A stretch of DNA of 64,000 nucleotides from Azospirillum brasilense (GTDB taxonomy: Bacteria; Pseudomonadota; Alphaproteobacteria; Azospirillales; Azospirillaceae), in assembly GCF_008365405.1 (NCBI RefSeq), contig NZ_QOKV01000024.1, positions 1-64,000 on the forward strand, written 5' to 3'. The notes under the pieces were generated by a model. That model ran no database searches, had not been told where the DNA came from, and saw only the letters and a list, made by a program, of their open reading frames with translations. Shown piece by piece: positions 61,833 through 64,000 of this stretch; within the stretch, counting starts at the first letter, position 1; every line of letters begins with the position of its first letter. The position numbers were made by a program, and so were the translations under genes.

Positions 61833-61957
61833 CCGAAGGCGTTTGATGGCCTCCATCAAACGCCTTCGGTTCAAACCCGGCAGCACATGGCGCAGCCATG
61901 TGCGAAAGGGTCATACGGCCGGCCGATCATGGAACTCTTCATGCGCCGGCCGTATGA
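61833..61957. repeat. Three-hairpin intergenic element, copy B
   Basis: Stem 1 is a perfect 17-bp repeat with 3-base loop (61833-61849 with 61853-61869), stem 2 is 9 bp (61883-61891 with 61895-61903) and stem 3 is 13 bp (61911-61923 with 61945-61957). It shares with copy A the leading ATACCG, the TGATGG/CCATCA stem top, the 13-base linker and GAAAGGGTNATACGG. In stem 1, TG/CA and GG/CC of copy A are AA/TT and TT/AA here, so pairing is conserved. Confidence 0.75.
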
Positions 61958-61994
61958 CGCCCCTCCCCTCCTTCAAACCCGGTCGATTCCCGCC

Positions 61995-63335
61995 ATGACG
62001 ACGCCCACCATCGCCACCTTGTCCCGTCAGCTCGACGACGGCGCCACCAGCAGCCGCCAGCTCGTCGACGCCGCCCTCGCCGCCATCGCGGCCGGGGGCG
62101 AGGAGGCGCGCAAGACCTACACCGCCCTGCACGCCGATCCGGCCCGCGCGGCGGCGGACGCCCAGGACCTGCTGCGCCGGGCCGGGCAGCACCCCTCCCC
62201 GCTGGCCGGCCTGCCGGTCTCGGTCAAGGACCTGTTCGACGAGGCCGGGCACATCACGCGGGCCGGGTCGCGGGCGCTGGAGGGCGCCGCCCCCGCCACC
62301 CGCGACGCCGACGCGGTGGCCCGCCTGCGCACCGCCGGGGCGGTGGTGGTGGGGCGGACCAACATGACGGAGTTCGCCTTTTCCGGCGTCGGCATCAACC
62401 CGCATTACGGCACCCCCGGCAACCCCGCCGATCCCGCGCGCATCCCCGGCGGCTCCTCGTCGGGCGCCGGGGTGTCGGTGGCGGCGGGCCATGTCCCGCT
62501 GGCGCTCGGCACCGACACCGGCGGGTCGGTCCGCATCCCGGCGGCGCTCTGCGGCATCGTCGGCTTCAAACCGACGCAGCGCCGGGTGTCGCTGCGCGGC
62601 GCCCTGCCGCTGTCCTGGTCGCTCGATTCCATCGGGCCGCTCGCCCGGACGGTGGAATGCTGCGCCATCGCCGACGCCGTCCTGGCCGGTGAGGCGGAGT
62701 GGGTGCCGCCGCCGGTCGGGCTGGCCGGGCTGCGCTTCGCCGTGCCGCAGACGGTGGTCCTCGACGGGATGGAGGACGCGGTGGCCGCCGCCTTCGACGC
62801 CGCCTGCCGCCGCCTGTCCGAGGCCGGGGCGCGCATCGTCGACATTCCTATGGCGGAGCTGGCGGAGATCGGCCCGGCCAACGCCAAGGGCGGCCTGCCC
62901 GCGGCGGAGGCGGCCCACTGGCACCGCGCGTTGATGGCGGAGAAGGGCGACCTTTACGACCCGCGCGTCCGCGTCCGCATCGAGCGCGGCCGGACCATGA
63001 GCGCCGCCGATTACATCGAGGTCACGCAGCGCCGCGCCGACCTGATCGCCCGCACCGACCGGACAACGGCGGACTACGACGCGCTGCTGATGCCCACCGT
63101 GCCGCTGCTGGCGCCGCGCATCGACGCCTTCGCCGAGGACGCGGAGTTCGCCCGGCTGAACCTGCTGCTGCTGCGCAACTGCGCGCTGTTCAATTTCCTG
63201 GACCGCTGCGCCATCAGCCTGCCGATGCAGCGCGCCGGCGACCTGCCCAGCGGCCTGATGCTGGTCGGCGCGGCGGGAGCCGACCGCCGCCTGCTGTCCA
63301 TCGCCGCGGCGGTGGAACCGGTGGTGGGCGCCTGA
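61995..63335 (+). CDS. Amidase signature family hydrolase
   Basis: A 446-residue amidase. The triad is visible as K78 (GLPVSVKDLFDEAG), the loop GGSSSGAG (152-159) and S178 (GTDTGGSVRIPAALCG). The ATG at 61995 starts the conserved N-terminal helix. Unlike the AtzE-type gene at 26854, it has no AtzG-like partner. It probably cooperates with the flanking Ldh-family dehydrogenase and gamma-glutamyltransferase-family gene, but the amide substrate is unknown. Confidence 0.88.
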   Translation: MTTPTIATLSRQLDDGATSSRQLVDAALAAIAAGGEEARKTYTALHADPARAAADAQDLLRRAGQHPSPLAGLPVSVKDLFDEAGHITRAGSRALEGAAPATRDADAVARLRTAGAVVVGRTNMTEFAFSGVGINPHYGTPGNPADPARIPGGSSSGAGVSVAAGHVPLALGTDTGGSVRIPAALCGIVGFKPTQRRVSLRGALPLSWSLDSIGPLARTVECCAIADAVLAGEAEWVPPPVGLAGLRFAVPQTVVLDGMEDAVAAAFDAACRRLSEAGARIVDIPMAELAEIGPANAKGGLPAAEAAHWHRALMAEKGDLYDPRVRVRIERGRTMSAADYIEVTQRRADLIARTDRTTADYDALLMPTVPLLAPRIDAFAEDAEFARLNLLLLRNCALFNFLDRCAISLPMQRAGDLPSGLMLVGAAGADRRLLSIAAAVEPVVGA

Positions 63336-63378
63336 CACAGGGGGAGGCGGCGCAACTGCCCCTCCCCAGAGGCCACCA

Positions 63379-64000
63379 TCAAAATCCCAGGGCGCAGCCG
63401 TCCTTGCGGTGGTCCGAGCCGGCGATCAGCAGGCCGGCCGCGTGGTCGATCCAGATCGCCTGACCGCCGCCCATCGGCTCGTCCCGGCGGACCACCGCGT
63501 GGCCGCGGCGCGCCAGCTCCGCCGCGGTGTCCTCCGCCACGGTGGGCTCGATCTCCAGAACGCCGTTGAAGGCGAAGCTGCGCGGCTCGTCGATGGCGGT
63601 CTGGACGTCCAGCCCGCGGTCGAGCACCGCCGACACAAAGGCGCCGTGCCCCGCCGCCTGGTAATGGCCGCCCATCACGCCGAAGGGGCAGACCGCGCGC
63701 CCGTCCTTGCGGATCAGCCCGGGGATGATGGTGTGCAGCGGGCGGCGGCGCGGCGCCAGGGCGTTGGGGTGCCCCTCGGTCAGGCGGAAGGAGGTGCCGC
63801 GGCTGTGCAGGAGGACGCCGGTCGCCGGGTCGAGCTGAACGCTGCCGAAGCTGTGGAAGATCGAGTTGATGAAGGAGATGGCGTTGCCGTCGCGGTCGAC
63901 CACGCTGAGGCAGACCGTGTCCTTGTGCTCCGTCTCGGTCCACAGGGCGGGGGGCTGGGCGCGCGCCGGGTCGATGCGGCGGCGCAGCGCCGCCGTCGCC
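63379..64000 (-). CDS. Gamma-glutamyltransferase family protein, C-terminal part (possibly oxamate amidohydrolase HpxW-like)
   Basis: The last 206 codons of a minus-strand gene that continues beyond the window. It covers the small subunit of the N-terminal-nucleophile GGT family: EHKDTVCLSVVDRDGNAIS contains the probable processing/nucleophile threonine, followed by RPLHTIIPGLI, FGVMGGHYQAAGHG and the ADHR-like end. HpxW-type oxamate amidohydrolases share this FGVMGGxxQ form, but true transpeptidases cannot be excluded. It converges on the amidase gene. Confidence 0.85.
   Translation of the reverse strand, partial: ATAALRRRIDPARAQPPALWTETEHKDTVCLSVVDRDGNAISFINSIFHSFGSVQLDPATGVLLHSRGTSFRLTEGHPNALAPRRRPLHTIIPGLIRKDGRAVCPFGVMGGHYQAAGHGAFVSAVLDRGLDVQTAIDEPRSFAFNGVLEIEPTVAEDTAAELARRGHAVVRRDEPMGGGQAIWIDHAAGLLIAGSDHRKDGCALGF

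Overview
The window is a very GC-rich, gene-dense bacterial segment with strong G/C at third codon positions. It is dominated by solute-uptake systems (TRAP, tripartite tricarboxylate TTT, ABC), GntR and LysR regulators and catabolic enzymes. The mix of extracytoplasmic-receptor transporters, a DUF1127 protein, an alphaproteobacterial-type ribbon-helix-helix protein, a TPR/GT41 glycosyltransferase and diguanylate cyclase signalling suggests a soil or rhizosphere alphaproteobacterium, most likely Azospirillum or a close relative. This is inferred from gene content only. No rRNA, tRNA, CRISPR array, insertion sequence or phage gene was seen.

Layout. (1) 1-6.5 kb: a hexuronate island with the end of a TRAP permease, an aldo-keto reductase, a FadR-type GntR regulator, methylglyoxal synthase, glucuronate isomerase and altronate dehydratase. 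Five near-identical promoter/operator elements tie it together, and one of them drives no protein gene. (2) 6.5-8.3 kb: a LysR regulator divergent from a TSUP permease. (3) 8.8-17.8 kb: a TTT transporter with two tandem receptors (tctC, tctC, tctB, tctA), a TerC-type protein, a tandem universal stress protein, and a TctD/TctE-like two-component pair whose kinase is fused to an ABC-type solute-binding domain. (4) 17.8-24 kb: a hypothetical gene, a GRDP-like small protein, a LuxR-type regulator with a decayed upstream relative, and a peptide-type ABC receptor with two permeases but no ATPase.

(5) 24-37.2 kb: one large divergent catabolic locus. The minus arm runs MaoC hydratase, MmgE/PrpD, acyl-CoA dehydrogenase, CaiB-type CoA-transferase, GntR, AtzG-like small subunit, amidase, TRAP DctQ, DctM, GntR. 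The plus arm runs CitE-like lyase, MFS permease, TRAP DctP. Together these could import a C4-C5 dicarboxylate or its amide, activate it with CoA, oxidise and hydrate it, and cleave it to central metabolites, in a logic resembling itaconate or mesaconate degradation. Related palindromes lie upstream of the CitE-like and dctP genes.

(6) 37.3-47.9 kb: an atypical short-chain dehydrogenase lacking YxxxK, a 41-residue membrane peptide, two glycosyltransferases, an ankyrin protein, a LysR/DUF1127 divergent pair, a VOC protein and a Tat-exported GMC-type dehydrogenase. (7) 48.3-53.9 kb: a glycan module with a glycosyltransferase/UDP-galactopyranose mutase fusion, a GH-A clan glycosidase-like protein and an ABC exporter. 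(8) 54-59.7 kb: a hybrid histidine kinase, a uracil-type permease and a GAF-GGDEF diguanylate cyclase. (9) 60.7-64 kb: an Ldh-family dehydrogenase, a second amidase and the end of a gamma-glutamyltransferase-family enzyme.

Two families of structured intergenic repeats are visible. One is a roughly 140-base palindromic element present in inverted orientation at 4.7 and 8.3 kb, with shorter possible relatives at 30.5 and 50.8 kb. The other is a three-hairpin element at 1.46-1.57 kb and 61.83-61.96 kb whose stems show compensatory base changes.
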